Shown: piece by piece, positions 1-12,050 of the stretch
Position numbering within the stretch: the stretch's first letter is position 1
Layout: each line of letters starts with the position of its first letter
NCBI GenBank assembly: GCA_019095985.1
Contig: CM032664.1
Span: 24,542,611-24,606,610 of the forward strand
DNA length: 64,000 nucleotides
Origin: Streblospio benedicti
Taxonomy: Eukaryota > Annelida > Polychaeta > Spionida > Spionidae
Direction: 5' to 3'
Made by a program: the position numbers and the translations under genes
The notes under the pieces: generated by a model
The model's database searches: none
What the model was told of the DNA's origin: nothing
Seen by the model: only the letters and a program-made list of their open reading frames with translations

Positions 1-2180
1 TACAAGGTGGTGGATATCTCATTATGGGGACACGCTTCCCTACCCCCACTAATGTTCTTCATTATTGTAATGCTTTATAAGCTACTTTACTCAGGTTGGA
101 TGGTCTTTAAGAGACTTTATTGTATTGCACCGTGTTCATTTATATAAAGTCTCCGAAGTTATTTTATGAGCTTCCGCAATTTCAGCAGGAGCTCAAATCA
201 ACAAACACAAGCACACAATTCAAGCCTCTAGAGACTAAAGCAAAACCGTGGCATGGATATAGTTCATAAAACATGAACAGCCATGTTGGTTTTTGTTTTA
301 GGAGGATCGATATCAATTCCTGCGTCCCAAGGGTTACAGAGTCCGCTGAACTTTGCTTGGGCAGCTGTGCTGGGCTGAAGCTTTGGAGAGTTACATTTTT
401 CAATTGACAAAGTTTTGTTGATATTTTTAGTACAAATGGCAGGGCTTTTGGGGGTTTTAGGGTTTGGGGGACTGAATTTTGTGGGCGTATATGTGCATAG
501 CATAGTATTTGTCATTGCAGACTGTGGATGTTTTTATATACACCGAGGTAATAAGCAACTTTTTAGTGAGACATGTTTTTTTCTTCTCTCAAATGAAATC
601 TATTGAATCTGAAAAAAATGACGTTCAGTTTATGTATTCATATATCTTTACAACAGCGATATGCAAATGCAATAATTTTGAATTATCTTTCTTGCCATTC
701 ATCAAAATCTAATATCTAGCCGAAATAGCATGCCCTAACTTGCATGAAGTTCTTTGGAAAATGTTTGTTTATCTATGTCTGAACCCCAATGAAGTACTTT
801 TATCACATTCACTTTCAAGTGAAACTTAAATTATTTATATATATCTTGCATGAGAAATTAATATTAGTCTCTTTCTATATTGTATATTGAAACATCTGTT
901 GTCCCTCAATTCTACTTTCAGATCTCTATTGAAAAAAAAATCTCATTTCATCAAATTTTGAATAGTCTGAGAAAATAATCTGCATTTATCACTGCATCAG
1001 ATCAGTGTAACATAAACGTTAATAACTCCATATTGATTTCTTTATGTTCCAGTTTGTAAGCAGTAATTATCACAAAGTTAAAAAAAAATACCAATTAACT
1101 TATTATCAAACAGTTCCATGATATCATTTTTCACAATCCAGGGTCCTGTCTGGAGATTTTCAGATTAAAATTCTATTAAACAGTTCATAACTATGGATTA
1201 TCTCTAAAGATAGAGCCAAACATGTATCTTAAGATTAATGATACTATCAAAATTCACGCTGGGAGAATATATAGTAGATGCATATTTGATAAATGACTTT
1301 GAGAATTTGTCAGATCTTTGATAGATAGGATTCTCCTAAATGCCACACTCGTTTGCAGAGACCGATTTGCAGAATCGACAGAGAATGTGTTGGTATTTTC
1401 AATGTAAATAAACACAGAGAGTTGATGAATGTGAGATTCCAATAGAATCTTATATCATACGGGCCTATTTAGGTTCAATATCCGGAAAGATATCAACACG
1501 TGGGTTGTGGTTTAATGGAATATTAATGCCCTCCAATAATACGATAACATCAACTGGACTAATCTCTAAAGAGTAAGAATTTTTTAGTCAAAGAAGGTGT
1601 GTGGGTTTGTATTTCCAATAAACGGACAGCTGATGTTTTATACGACTGATTGCATTGCTAGCATTGCTTACAAGTCACCACGTAACAAGCCCAGTACTAC
1701 CAGTAGTAATACAGGCTGTTTATATCATAGGTATGCATAAACTACACATTTCAGTTGCGGTTTCCTAACATCGCTGAGGAGTATTCAGTAGAATCGGTAG
1801 GCGTACCTACTTCGTCTACAGAACTACCACAGTCTACAGTGTCATTTATCAATGCACAAAAGGAATGTGACTACCTAACCCTTGGTTGGGTGAACAGAAT
1901 ACGCTATCTACTTTTTTGTATCAATGCATGTAACTTGTGCCTTTCCTTTACAAGTCTGGACATCATGATGATCACCAAACTCATCCTATTCACCATTCCA
2001 ACACTTGCAATGACCATAAAAGCAATAAACGCCCCACTGATGCCAAGTTTACAACACCCACTGATCATTATGTGAGTCCAGCTACAATGACAGTGTTGTG
2101 TGCGTCCTGCAGACCCCCTATTGTACCATTATTGCTTTATAGACCAATTCCATCCCCTTCCTTTGTTTCCACTGCGCCTC
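1..2180. other. No recognised gene; AT-rich unique-looking sequence
   Basis: Short ORFs only. A weak hydrophobic ORF begins with ATG at 436 and meets a possible donor (gtaata) near 548; it is discussed under rejected items. No repeat family was recognised with confidence. Confidence 0.5.
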
Positions 2181-2300
2181 TGGTCATTCCAGATTTCGGT
2201 CCCGTTGTCTCACTTCCACGGGAATCTATTTTACGACGCACTTGCTTTGCTTGGGGAATGGTAATGAAATTGTGGTGTTTTAGGTGGATACATGTATCAG
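2181..2300. repeat. Diverged older relative of the 1.25 kb segment
   Basis: The segment cattccagatttcgg...gacgcactt...gaatggtaatgaaattgtggtg lines up with cattccagatttgtg...gacgcactt and gagaatgataataggattgtggtg at about 2563-2745, with clear substitutions and a shorter middle. It therefore predates the near-identical pair and suggests a dispersed repeat unit. Confidence 0.6.
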
Positions 2301-2461
2301 CGAAATAGGACAACGGTAACACGTTTTTAAATGAACTCGATTGCAATTCTGGCACACCCAAACAAAGGTTAGGTCGTCATACATCGGTTTGTCATGTACA
2401 TTGCAAGTGGCACATTAGTCGGGGGTGTTCTGGCTCTGTTGTAAACAGAATTATTAGTTGA

Positions 2462-3704
2462 AAAACAAAAGATCTTCTAATATAGGTGAGTTATGAATGT
2501 CGGTACTAGTTTATGTTCAGAATTCTATGCCATCTTAATTCAGATAACACAATGATTACCAGGCCATTCCAGATTTGTGTCTCATTGCCTTACTTCTACG
2601 AGAATCGATGTTATGACGCACTTTTATATGCTTACACACCAGGGTACTGTGACATTAACTGATGAACGCTAAGAACTAAGTGATGCCCCTAGTTTTGCTG
2701 GGTGAATGCTTAGAGAATGATAATAGGATTGTGGTGCTTGGAAAATAGTGAGAGGTGATGGTTTGATGAGAACTTACAGTGGAATATCTCTATTAAGACC
2801 AATCTTGGACTGTATTCAGTTTAAAACAGAAAATAGTGTAAGGTTAAAAGGGGACGAATGTTTTATTAAATCACAAATTTTCGCATCATCGATGCTTAAT
2901 ATGATATGTTACGGGCAGTTCCATGAACATTTTATACTGGATTCGGTGTCATGTGGAAGTGATCTCCTTTATAGGGTGGTCTTCATTATAAAGGTTATTC
3001 TACTGAATGCTCACATGTGTTTCAATCAACCAGAAATATTTATGATTATTTCAAAATACTATTCTTATTACGCAACGTTGTTATTAATGTTGTGCACCAC
3101 AAACTCACTCTTGTCTCAAAATGAGGTAGAAAAAGATTGTCACATTGTTTAATTGATGCATTTCATGTCAGAAAACGAGCACAGACCAGCTGCAATGAGC
3201 GTCAGTGGCATGCAAGACTCATTGAGTCGGAGATGTAGCGTCTTTGGATACAGTAGAGCCGTCTATCAATGTAATAGATCACCTCTAAAACATGTCACAT
3301 ACCCTTACATTGCCATACATGTAAACGTACAATTAATACCACTCCTATGGTAAGTCATTGCGTTACTCTCACAACTCTTTATAAAGAGGCTACACGGTCC
3401 TCCATTAAAGCACCATCTCTTTATTGAGACCACTTGAGTACAGCACCCGGATGGTATGAATAGATAAGCCCCTAGATACTTAGCCAAATTCTGTGGACAA
3501 CAACTGTTCATTTGTGACGATTGCTGTTGAGTTCCTGATTTTTATTGGTGTGGAAATCAAAAGGAATTACATCTGATAACTGTTACAGCGTGTGGAATAT
3601 TTGCTATTGGGGCCCATTTAAACTATTTGTATGATAGAAACTATGAGACCGACGAGATTACACCCGTATTTAAAACTGCTGTATTTTGGAATGTATAGAT
3701 TGAT
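2462..3704. repeat. Left copy of a 1.25 kb near-duplicate ending at the N gap
   Basis: Starts aaaacaaaagatcttct and ends atgtatagattgat immediately before the Ns. The same sequence is found at 3805-5054. The two copies differ by scattered substitutions and one-base indels in the first part and by one divergent block (about 3325-3375 against 4683-4725); the last 200 bases appear identical. Best read as the end of one contig. Confidence 0.85.
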
Positions 3705-3804
3705 NNNNNNNNNNNNNNNNNNNNNNNNNNNNNNNNNNNNNNNNNNNNNNNNNNNNNNNNNNNNNNNNNNNNNNNNNNNNNNNNNNNNNNNNNNNNNNNN
3801 NNNN
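3705..3804. other. Assembly gap, exactly 100 N
   Basis: A run of 100 unknown bases, the conventional size for a gap of unknown length. Confidence 0.99.
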
Positions 3805-5054
3805 AAAACAAAAGGGAAAAAAAATCTTCTAATATGGGTTGAGTTATGAATGTCGGTACTAGTTTATGTTCAGAATTCTATGCCATCTTAATTCAGATAA
3901 CACAATGATACCAGGCCATTCCAGATTTGTGTCTCATTGCCTTACTTCTACGAGAATCGATGTTATGACGCACTTTTATATGCTTACACCAGGGTACTGT
4001 GACATTAACTGATGCACGCTAAGAACTAAGTGATGCCCCTAGTTTTGCTGGGTGAATGGTTAGAGAATGATAATAGGATTTGTGGTGCTTGGAAAATAGT
4101 GAGAGAGGTGATGGTTTGATGAGAACTTACAGTAGAATATCTCTATTAAGACCAATCTTGGACTGTATTCAGTTTAAAAAACAGAAAATAGTGTAAAGGT
4201 TAAAGGGACGAATCTTTTATTAAATCACAAATTTTCGCATCATCTAGCCTTAATATGATATGTACGAGCAGTTCCATGAACATTTTATACTGAATTTCAG
4301 TGTCAAATGGAAGTGATCTCCTTATAGGGGTGGTCGTCATTATAAAGGTTTATTCTACTGAATGCTCACATGTGTTTCAATGAACCAGAAATATTTATGA
4401 TTATTTCAAAATACTATTCTTATTACTCTAGCGTTGTTATTAATCTTGTGCACCACAAACTCACTCTTGTCTCAAAATGAGGTAGAAAAAGATTGTCACA
4501 TTGTTTAATTGATGCATTTCATGTCAGAAAACGAGCACAGACCAGCTGCAATGAGCGTCAGTGGCATGCAAGACTCATTGAGTCGGAGATGTAGCGTCTT
4601 TGGATACAGTAAAGGCCGTCTATTAATGTAATAGATCACCTCTAAAACATGTCACATACCCTTACATTGCCATACATGTAAACGTGCAATACCACTCTAT
4701 TGTTAAGTTGTCAAACACACATGTCTTTATAAAGAGGCTACACGGTCCTCCATTAAAGCACCATCTCTTTATTGAGACCACTTGAGTACAGCACCCGGAT
4801 GGTATGAATAGATAAGCCCCTAGATACTTAGCCAAATTCTGTGGACAACAACTGTTCATTTGTGACGATTGCTGTTGAGTTCCTGATTTTTATTGGTGTG
4901 GAAATCAAAAGGAATTACATCTGATAACTGTTACAGCGTGTGGAATATTTGCTATTGGGGCCCATTTAAACTATTTGTATGATAGAAACTATGAGACCGA
5001 CGAGATTACACCCGTATTTAAAACTGCTGTATTTTGGAATGTATAGATTGATGA
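3805..5054. repeat. Right copy of the 1.25 kb near-duplicate starting at the N gap
   Basis: Begins directly after the Ns with aaaacaaaaggg and runs through the same order of landmarks as the left copy to atgtatagattgat, then continues into new sequence. Many differences are single-base indels, as expected of a second haplotype or lower-quality consensus. Confidence 0.85.
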
Positions 5055-5240
5055 AACAAGTAACTTAATTCTTTTGACATTATATACTATCCATACTATC
5101 TTCCTTATATGTGCTAATGGGAAATTACATTGTTGAGTTGTCAAACACATATGTCTTGCTACTTTAATATTACATACAGATAGACGTGGTAGTGATGGCA
5201 GGAACGGCAACCGTAGGCTTTTAAATCAAATATGTGCTCT

Positions 5241-5280
5241 TATAGAGGTGGTCTCTAATGTCAGGTTCTACTGTATGTTT
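5241..5280 (+). repeat. TATAGAGGTGGTCTCT...TCTACTGTAT repeat
   Basis: Reads cttatagaggtggtctcta, then a variable 8-base stretch, then ggttctactgtatgt. One of the cleanest of a family with at least ten copies in this window. Confidence 0.65.
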
Positions 5281-6159
5281 TGCACCCACACTAATAACCC
5301 TGATCGTATATTGTAGTGCCAGTGCCATGATCTTCAGTACGTTTGGATTTGTCCTTGTCTTAATTAGGGGATTGATGAAATGAACACTGCGGGATACTAT
5401 GACACCTGCAAACAACTGAGCAGTGTTGTGTAAGCGAAATATACTGGCATGTCGAGACCAGGGTACACTGAGTTTGAGTTTTTATTGCCTTATATAGGCG
5501 CCATTGAATAGAAATAGTTGATTACATGACTCCACTGGGCTTGCTATGGAAAGTACAATCAGAGAGGGTTTAACGAGTGTTGGTCTGCTTGGTTTTATGT
5601 GCATCTATTTTGGTGTCCATACTAAAAAAATCACGCTTCTTCATCTTGTGACTGCTATTGCTAGAAATATCTAAATCTAATGGAAGTTGTTGCAATAGTT
5701 TTTATATCACCGTAGATTGAATTAATATGGAATAGAGGTGTATACTCAAACATCCTCCACGTCATGGTAGTTATGATTTACGTGGGTACTATGGAGCGTA
5801 TTGTAGAGTAGGCCATAATCGAATGGCCACGTGACAAGTCTGATGCCTAAGTCTCATGCCAATCGTCTTCATTTAGCGTACAAATTCTCGTTCTTAAGAC
5901 CAGTTTTCTACCTCATTGTTTGTCGTCCATTTTATGAGCTTAATATGCAAGTCAATCCTTTTTGAACAGACATGGCGGCTCCGATCCTAGCTTATGGGAT
6001 GTATCTCTGTGTGGTTTGTTAGCTTTTTTTACACGTTTCCCCACATTATTGGACAAAAGAGGTTGCCATGCAAGATCCTATAGCTTTGATCGGCTATACG
6101 CGTTAGTCATTTCATTTATACTATGAACAGTTCAGCCATGGTTAAAGAACACTGAATAC

Positions 6160-6470
6160 CAATTTGGAAGACTACTAGTCGAAAGCATATTATGCTAGTC
6201 GAAAGCACCATAGTCATTGCCATCATGGAATTACCAGGATGACTACTATGCTAAGAAAATATGACTATTCACTCTGCTTGGGATGACCAGCTGCCTGCAA
6301 AGATCCCGACCCCTTCAAGTGATGGTGGCACCCCTCATCGGCAATATGACTACCCTGTTCGATCAACAGGATTACTTCGACTAGTCCAAATGACTACTAT
6401 GCTGCAAATAGTCGCCTGCAATAGACTAATGCCCCGTGGCATGACTACCCAAAGGCAGCGTAACCAGCTT
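6160..6470 (+). repeat. Irregular ATGACTAC-containing repeat patch
   Basis: The octamer-like string atgactac recurs five times or so (about 6239, 6261 as atgactat, 6347, 6390, 6439), together with a doubled ctagtcgaaagca (6175-6205). A related atatgactaccctgtt recurs far away near 29057, so this may be a dispersed element rather than a local expansion. Confidence 0.45.
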
Positions 6471-6912
6471 ACAAACAACTCGTATAAATCATGCTGAAGC
6501 GTAACACAGTGTCCTTATACATTCTACCAATAGCTGGCTCTCTTCTCAATGACAAAGAAAGAACAGTGGCACCTCCAATTGAAAATACTCTTCCAAAACA
6601 CACTTACTCTGCAATACGACAATTTGAAGCTCACAAAGAGACAAATAGACCACCTCAAACCTCCATCAATACACCACCTGTCTATAGTGACCACTTAAGC
6701 CGGTCCCAGAGGTAATCTCAATAAAGAGGCTCTACTGCAGTCTCCTTCCAATGATAGAGAAAGATGGGAACCGCCACATATGTCATAATGAACAAGCAGT
6801 CGAGGCGTGTAATACAATTTGTCCACAATGGCACCCAATCTTCCCGCTTGAATCAGCCCGGCCAGCGCTATAATGTGCCGCATTGTTTGACGGTATGAAC
6901 TGAGGCGCGGCC

Positions 6913-7220
6913 ATATTTTAACATTAACTGCAAAGATTGGACTGTCTTTGTGATTCATCAAACACGGGAACATCTCTATTCGGACCACCTGGGTGACTGG
7001 CATCTGGTAGTCTCCGTTAGAGAGGTGGTCTATTTTAGGAGGCTCGTGTTGATCTCCTTGTGTGGATTGTGCGAACATATAGCGGTCTTGTAAAGTTGAT
7101 TGTTTTACAGCGGTGGTTGTAATTAAAGATTGTACTGTATGGTGTATTGCTGGATGATATGAAGTAAGACAGGCATACTTTCACATTAGCTGGAGATATT
7201 GGACTTTCTTTGTGATTCAT
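6913..7220 (+). repeat. Diverged direct repeat, about 47 bases, spaced about 260 bases
   Basis: The segments 6913-6959 and 7172-7220 share a tttnacattanctg start and an attggactntctttgtgattcatc end. Both sit beside GAGGTGGT-type repeat fragments and probably belong to the same compound repeat. Confidence 0.5.
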
Positions 7221-8444
7221 CCTCTTCAGGATTTGGGATAGGTGGGACCATTGTTGATAGAAAATTGACTGATTATATCAATGAGGTCTTGGTCATTGCT
7301 GAGGAACGTCTTAGTGAGATTAACTTACTCGTGTATGAGTTATTGAGGTTTTTTGCACTCGCCACTGCAAGAATAGTTCATATTGCAAAAGCTTGCAGAA
7401 ACGTTACACCAATAAGCAGTGTTTGACATTAAAATAACCCGTACTGTTCATGTTTCTATTACATCATTGCTATTTCTTTCAAAATGGTGTAGCTTCAATG
7501 AGCACTGTATCCAGTATCACTATATACACTCTTTACTTCAAAATGAGCTTTTGCACTACCAGCACTATTATATACATAGATCAATCACCATCGAATCCTT
7601 CTCTTTCTCTCCTCATACAGAAACATGAACTGACTATTCTGAAAATGGCACAGTAATATTTCTTTCTTTTTTTTTGCTTTGCACCAATAGTGAAAATCTT
7701 CTTAGAATGTCTTGTCTAACACTGTTCTCTTGGAAATATAGACGAAAACGATTGACACCAAAGAAACCCTACCCTTTCGCCTGACCAATTCTCAGCAAGC
7801 AAATGCGAAGGTGTTAATTGGTACAATAAGTTTATTATAGATTACTTAACCCATAACTTGGGCCTTTCATTGAGAGTTGTGTTTTTGGAAGAGGTTATCA
7901 AAATATCTCGTTTTGCTTCAGTGTGGAAACTTTCAATCTTTCATGCGTCTAAAGTAAATGTTTTAAGAAGTATACACGCATACAGGCATTCTATGGAATT
8001 ATGGTATTGGAATTATGATATTGTATGTATGAATATCACACCACACAGGGTTGGGGTATTATGCCTGAATGCTTTGCCTTTGTTTCAGACTCATTCTTTT
8101 TTTTCAACTATGCTATGAATCACCTATTTTCTTCTGTCTTTCACGTCAGGTTTGTCATTTTGGTGGACTTCTTAAATTCTTTATCACCTTCATCAAAAAT
8201 TACATGGAAAATAATGAAAACAGAACCAAACCCCATCAGTCCATTTTACAGTATCCATCACGACCACTGGCGGACAGGCCTAAACCGATTTCAATACAGA
8301 GGTGGCCTCTTCATGGAAGAGTGCTCACTTTTTGAAGCTTGGAACTGCAAAAAAATTGTCTTACTATAGTATCCTTATACTGATTACTATAGGCGTTGTC
8401 TATTTATAGTTGGCCCTTTCATACTGCTGCCTATGTGAGGCTGA

Positions 8445-8575
8445 GTGATGACCACTGTCGGGCGCTCGCGTCCCTGGAGCTCACAGAGTGTTACAAGCTC
8501 CCTCCAGTACATTAGTGACAGGCGGAAAGTGATTACAACACACCTAATGTACATAGAGCAGCACCAGTCCCAGGT
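8445..8575 (+). CDS. Weak candidate exon or gene fragment
   Basis: A GC-richer patch with an ORF from ATG at 8445 containing SLQYISDRRKVITTHLMYIE, followed by a cag|gtggaa donor-like site near 8574. Opposite-strand and other frames are also partly open, the acceptor is unclear and I recognise no family. Could be a decayed coding fragment. Confidence 0.15.
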
Positions 8576-8596
8576 GGAAGGCAAAACTATGAATGT

Positions 8597-8700
8597 AACT
8601 TTTTTCTTTTTTTTTGGGGGTTTGTTTGGGGGGGTGAGGTGTAGGTGGGTGTGGGGTTGTAGGGTGTGTGTGGGGGGGGGGGGTTCTGGTGGGTTCGGGA
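8597..8700 (+). repeat. Poly-T/poly-G low-complexity tract
   Basis: A T run leads into repeated G runs (GGGGG, GGGGGGG, a 12-base G run and others) over about 100 bases. It has enough G tracts to form quadruplexes on the plus strand and is a likely sequencing problem area. Confidence 0.8.
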
Positions 8701-9189
8701 GCATGTACTTTGTTACTGGATTGTTACTTTACTGTGTAGTTAGTCTATGCACAGAATCTAGAGCAATTGCAAGTTGTTCTCAGTCTTATGGGCAAATGTG
8801 TACATTGTGCAATGTTCATTGAAATATACATAGCTGTTCGCAACATTTTCGCAACTGTGTATGAAATGAGATTTAACAAAAGTACACACGTTTATCTCGA
8901 GCTCTGATAAGTCGTATTTATAACCAACTCGAGCAAATAGACCTTTCATGTTACAGTACATTGTTAAGGACACACTGGTAAATCGAAATTTCTCATGGAT
9001 CGATTTTATTCATGATCACCCAATAAACTTCAAGTTAAACGATGCTAGCTATGTAGCAGTGGTGCTTAGTTTGCCTAACTGAACCACCTGTACACATACC
9101 ACACACAAGGCCCGATGAAGAGCATTGACATACTTTGAGCTCACTCTCTTCAGACAGAAATCACCCAAAGCCACTCGTTAGACGCAGCA

Positions 9190-9330
9190 ATTATTTTGTC
9201 ACGCCCCGTAGATCGTGACGTATCGTCTGCTGATTGCGACATGGCGGATAATGCGAAACAAACGCTGCTCATACCGCCGGTGGCCACAAAATTATCGCCA
9301 CCTCTCTACATCCCCAGCCAGACGATCATG
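9190..9330 (+). promoter_or_regulatory. Possible promoter-like patch with ATGGCGG start
   Basis: A CpG-richer segment carries cgtgacgtatcg (CRE-like TGACGTA) 20-30 bases before gacATGGCGGAtaa, which matches a Kozak context and the YY1-type ATGGCGG start element. The ORF from 9240 reads MADNAKQTLLIPPVATKLS and stays open to about 9447 without a recognisable domain. No downstream exon could be linked to it. Confidence 0.2.
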
Positions 9331-10112
9331 ATTATTCATATAGAATATTTACTGCACGGTAGAACATTCCAGGGGGGTGATTTTTTCACTGAGTATAAAC
9401 ACTGCCGTTATGTACTGGTGACCATTAGATATACATATCATACTTGAATAAAATACATTTCAACTTATACAATATACATGTAGATACAGGACAAATATAA
9501 GAGGGGAGCTATGATTCTACCTTTCCTTTTAATATATGCCTGTAAAGATAGCATAAGTCAATTAAAATGAGTGCAATGTCACGATTGATTCGACTTAAAC
9601 ATTCGTGCCTGTCAGACCCTAGCATAAACTCCGTGACGAGTGGGGTTTACGCTGTGCTCGTGAGTTGTGTTTCTTCCAATTCTTAGTCACGTTCGAGTGA
9701 AGATAGAGTGGGTTTGTAGAGATAATGATTTCATGAGTATGTAAAAAGCTATTTATTTTGATAAGATAGTTTTGTTGTGAAATGTTCACACGTGCTTAAG
9801 GATGTGTTCATTAGACTTTTGAAGGGATTGTTCCTGCTTCTAAATGAAGACCTGTAATATAAATGTGGTGCAGTCGCTTTGCAGTACAGTGAACTGTTTG
9901 CAACATAAACAGTATGTATCTTAAGCCATACAAAATTTATCACATAACTATGTACTCCGTTAAGACCACCCTTCTATTAAGACCGCCGAACAGCTACTTC
10001 AGTACTAGTGCTCTCATTACCACTATGCAGGTGTCCCCGACATAGGCTATCCGTGATTGTATGAGGCCATGAAACAAAAAACTCGTCTTTTTTGTACATA
10101 TGGGCTCATGTT

Positions 10113-10150
10113 CATTATAGAGGTGGTCTTCATTGACTGTTCTACTGTAT
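10113..10150 (+). repeat. TATAGAGGTGGTCT...TCTACTGTAT repeat
   Basis: Reads attatagaggtggtcttcat followed by tgactgttctactgtat; the same order as at 5241-5280. Confidence 0.65.
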
Positions 10151-10544
10151 ATTTCGTACAGGAGAATGTCCTTTAGGCCAAAGGTTTCAGTACATAATCT
10201 TTGTAAAAAAAACATCCCCATTATAATGATGTGCCTGAGTGACACCATCAAACCATCGTGCTATAGACTGGTGAGATGCGGTATTGGAGTTGACGGCTCC
10301 CACATAATGTATAACAAGAACCACACGTCGCTTCGGGAGTCTGGGCCGTGATTAGAGAAAGTCTGCAGGTGTCTATTGCTGGGCTGTTAGCGTGATTTAG
10401 AACTGTCATGTCTTCTAGCTGAGTATCCAATATGTACTGCACATAACCAGGTTAGGTCGTGATTTTATGATCACACTCCTACGTTATTGGTGTAAATGAT
10501 TGCAGGCACACCTTAACTTTCCGTCAATGGTAAACAGAGGGGCA

Positions 10545-10830
10545 ATAAGCTACAACATGAACCACCTATAAGACTCATAAGCTACAACATGAACCACATA
10601 TAAGACTCAATTTGCTAAAAAAAACTAAGTTCTAACCTGCTAGAGTATTCTAACTGTGTAAAGACAAGCTCGTAACCTAAGTTCTCACCTGCTAGAGTAT
10701 TCTAACTGTATAAACACAATGGATTGAGGACGTCCACAAACCTCAGATCTAACCTTCAAGAGTATTGTAACTGTAACTACGAGGGATTGAAGACACCCAG
10801 TAACATACGTTCTAGCCTGCTGGGGCTAAC
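10545..10830 (+). repeat. Compound minisatellite
   Basis: Two 32-base copies of ataagctacaacatgaacc... start at 10545 and 10577. They are followed by four diverged copies of a unit with gttctaacctgctagagta...aactgt, starting near 10629, 10681, 10747 and 10809 (periods 52, 66 and 62). Confidence 0.75.
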
Positions 10831-11867
10831 ACTAGCCACACTTCCTGGTAATCAGGAGCACGGCCATAGCTGGAGGCTCCGACTGATGTACGGTAATGGG
10901 CTGTCAATACGACGTGCTGGCGGTGTACAACAGTGGCTAGAATATAGCATACTTTACTTGTACTTTTTAAAACAGATATAGACAAAGTAATGCAATTTAC
11001 TGTGCATTTGATATGTGACAGATTCCTCATGGCATAATTGATCAATCACTGTTTTGTTTTGTTTTGTTTTCTGATTGCTAAGCTGTACAAAACAATCACA
11101 TAGTTGTACCAAATGTATATATGGCATTTTGTGAAAACTAACTGTCACTTTGATGACGCAGTCAACCAGTAATATGAGCGAATGATGTGTTACGATGCAT
11201 GACGTTTTGTGATGCATTAGAGCTGTAAAATGTTGATGCAACACATATCAATCTGAAATAAGCTAATATACGAAGCTTGGATAACAGAGTTGCAAGACTA
11301 TTTGATATGACATTACATATTCAAGACACATGTATAACTGCTCTGCTGTGTGGGCAACGTAGACTTACATGATTAACTAGTAGGAATATTGCTGCCAACA
11401 TTGTAGGAGTTTGCATATTGCATGTAACTGGTGACATATACTGCTATATATGGCCCCAAACTGGCTTTAGGCCAGGATTATTCAAGTCTTGGTTCTTTTC
11501 CTATTGCATCTACAGCAAAATCTCACTATTAAGATCACGGGATTGGCGTATCATGTTGTCACAAAAGAAAGGCGATCTCTTTATAGAGTTTTGCTACCAT
11601 GAAACAAGATCTTGTTAGAGAGATGGTGTCTCTTTGTACAAATTTTACATGTACAAGCATTTATGTGTGTCTTAACATAGGTGATCATGGGTGGAGGTTT
11701 CGTTAATATCTGCATTTCCAAGCTTCAATAAGATCACCACGAACCATAAGCTTCCTGAAGAGACCTCTATACAGAGACTAATTTAGGTCGGTCTCCTAGG
11801 TGATTTTCACGGAACGGTTCTACTGCACGTGTTTATACCTTTAAATACACTAGTGTTCAACTTGATA

Positions 11868-12050
11868 TGGCCTTCATTGAGACGTGCACTGCACAGGCAG
11901 CTCCAGGGGGCGCAGGGGGCACCCCCCTTCCCACCAAAATACTTCATTTTCATAGGGTTTTTCACGAAATCCCAAAGTGCGCCCCCCCCCCTTTCCTTAA
12001 GTGCCCCCCCCCCCATTTTCCAAAACCCTGGATCTGCCTATGCACTGTAT
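11868..12050 (+). repeat. C-rich dispersed repeat ending in CCCTGGATCTGCC
   Basis: Contains several C runs (up to 12), cattttcatagggttttt, and the end caaaaccctggatctgcc. Related copies lie at 41465-41640 and 38040-38165, with shorter ends near 45150-45175 and, reversed, at 47417-47436. Confidence 0.6.

Larger units (their letters stand above)
5055..10544. other. No convincing gene; repeat relics and weak candidate exons
   Basis: Contains repeat-family copies (5241-5280, 6718-6745, 7016-7050, 10113-10150), an ATGACTAC-rich patch (6160-6470), a diverged direct duplication (6913-6959 and 7172-7220), a poly-G tract (8600-8700) and two weak candidate exons (8445-8575, 9190-9330). Confidence 0.5.

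Noticed and set aside
436-548. Hydrophobic ORF (MAGLLGVLGFGGLNFVGVYV...) ending at a possible phase-1 donor gtaata, considered as the missing signal-peptide exon
   Set aside because: The phase fits exon 1, but the donor is weak, the ORF lacks a clear cleavage site and lies 22 kb away; nothing else supports it.
6695-7078. 127-residue minus-strand ORF
   Set aside because: It runs through repeat-family fragments and has no recognisable domain or coding bias.
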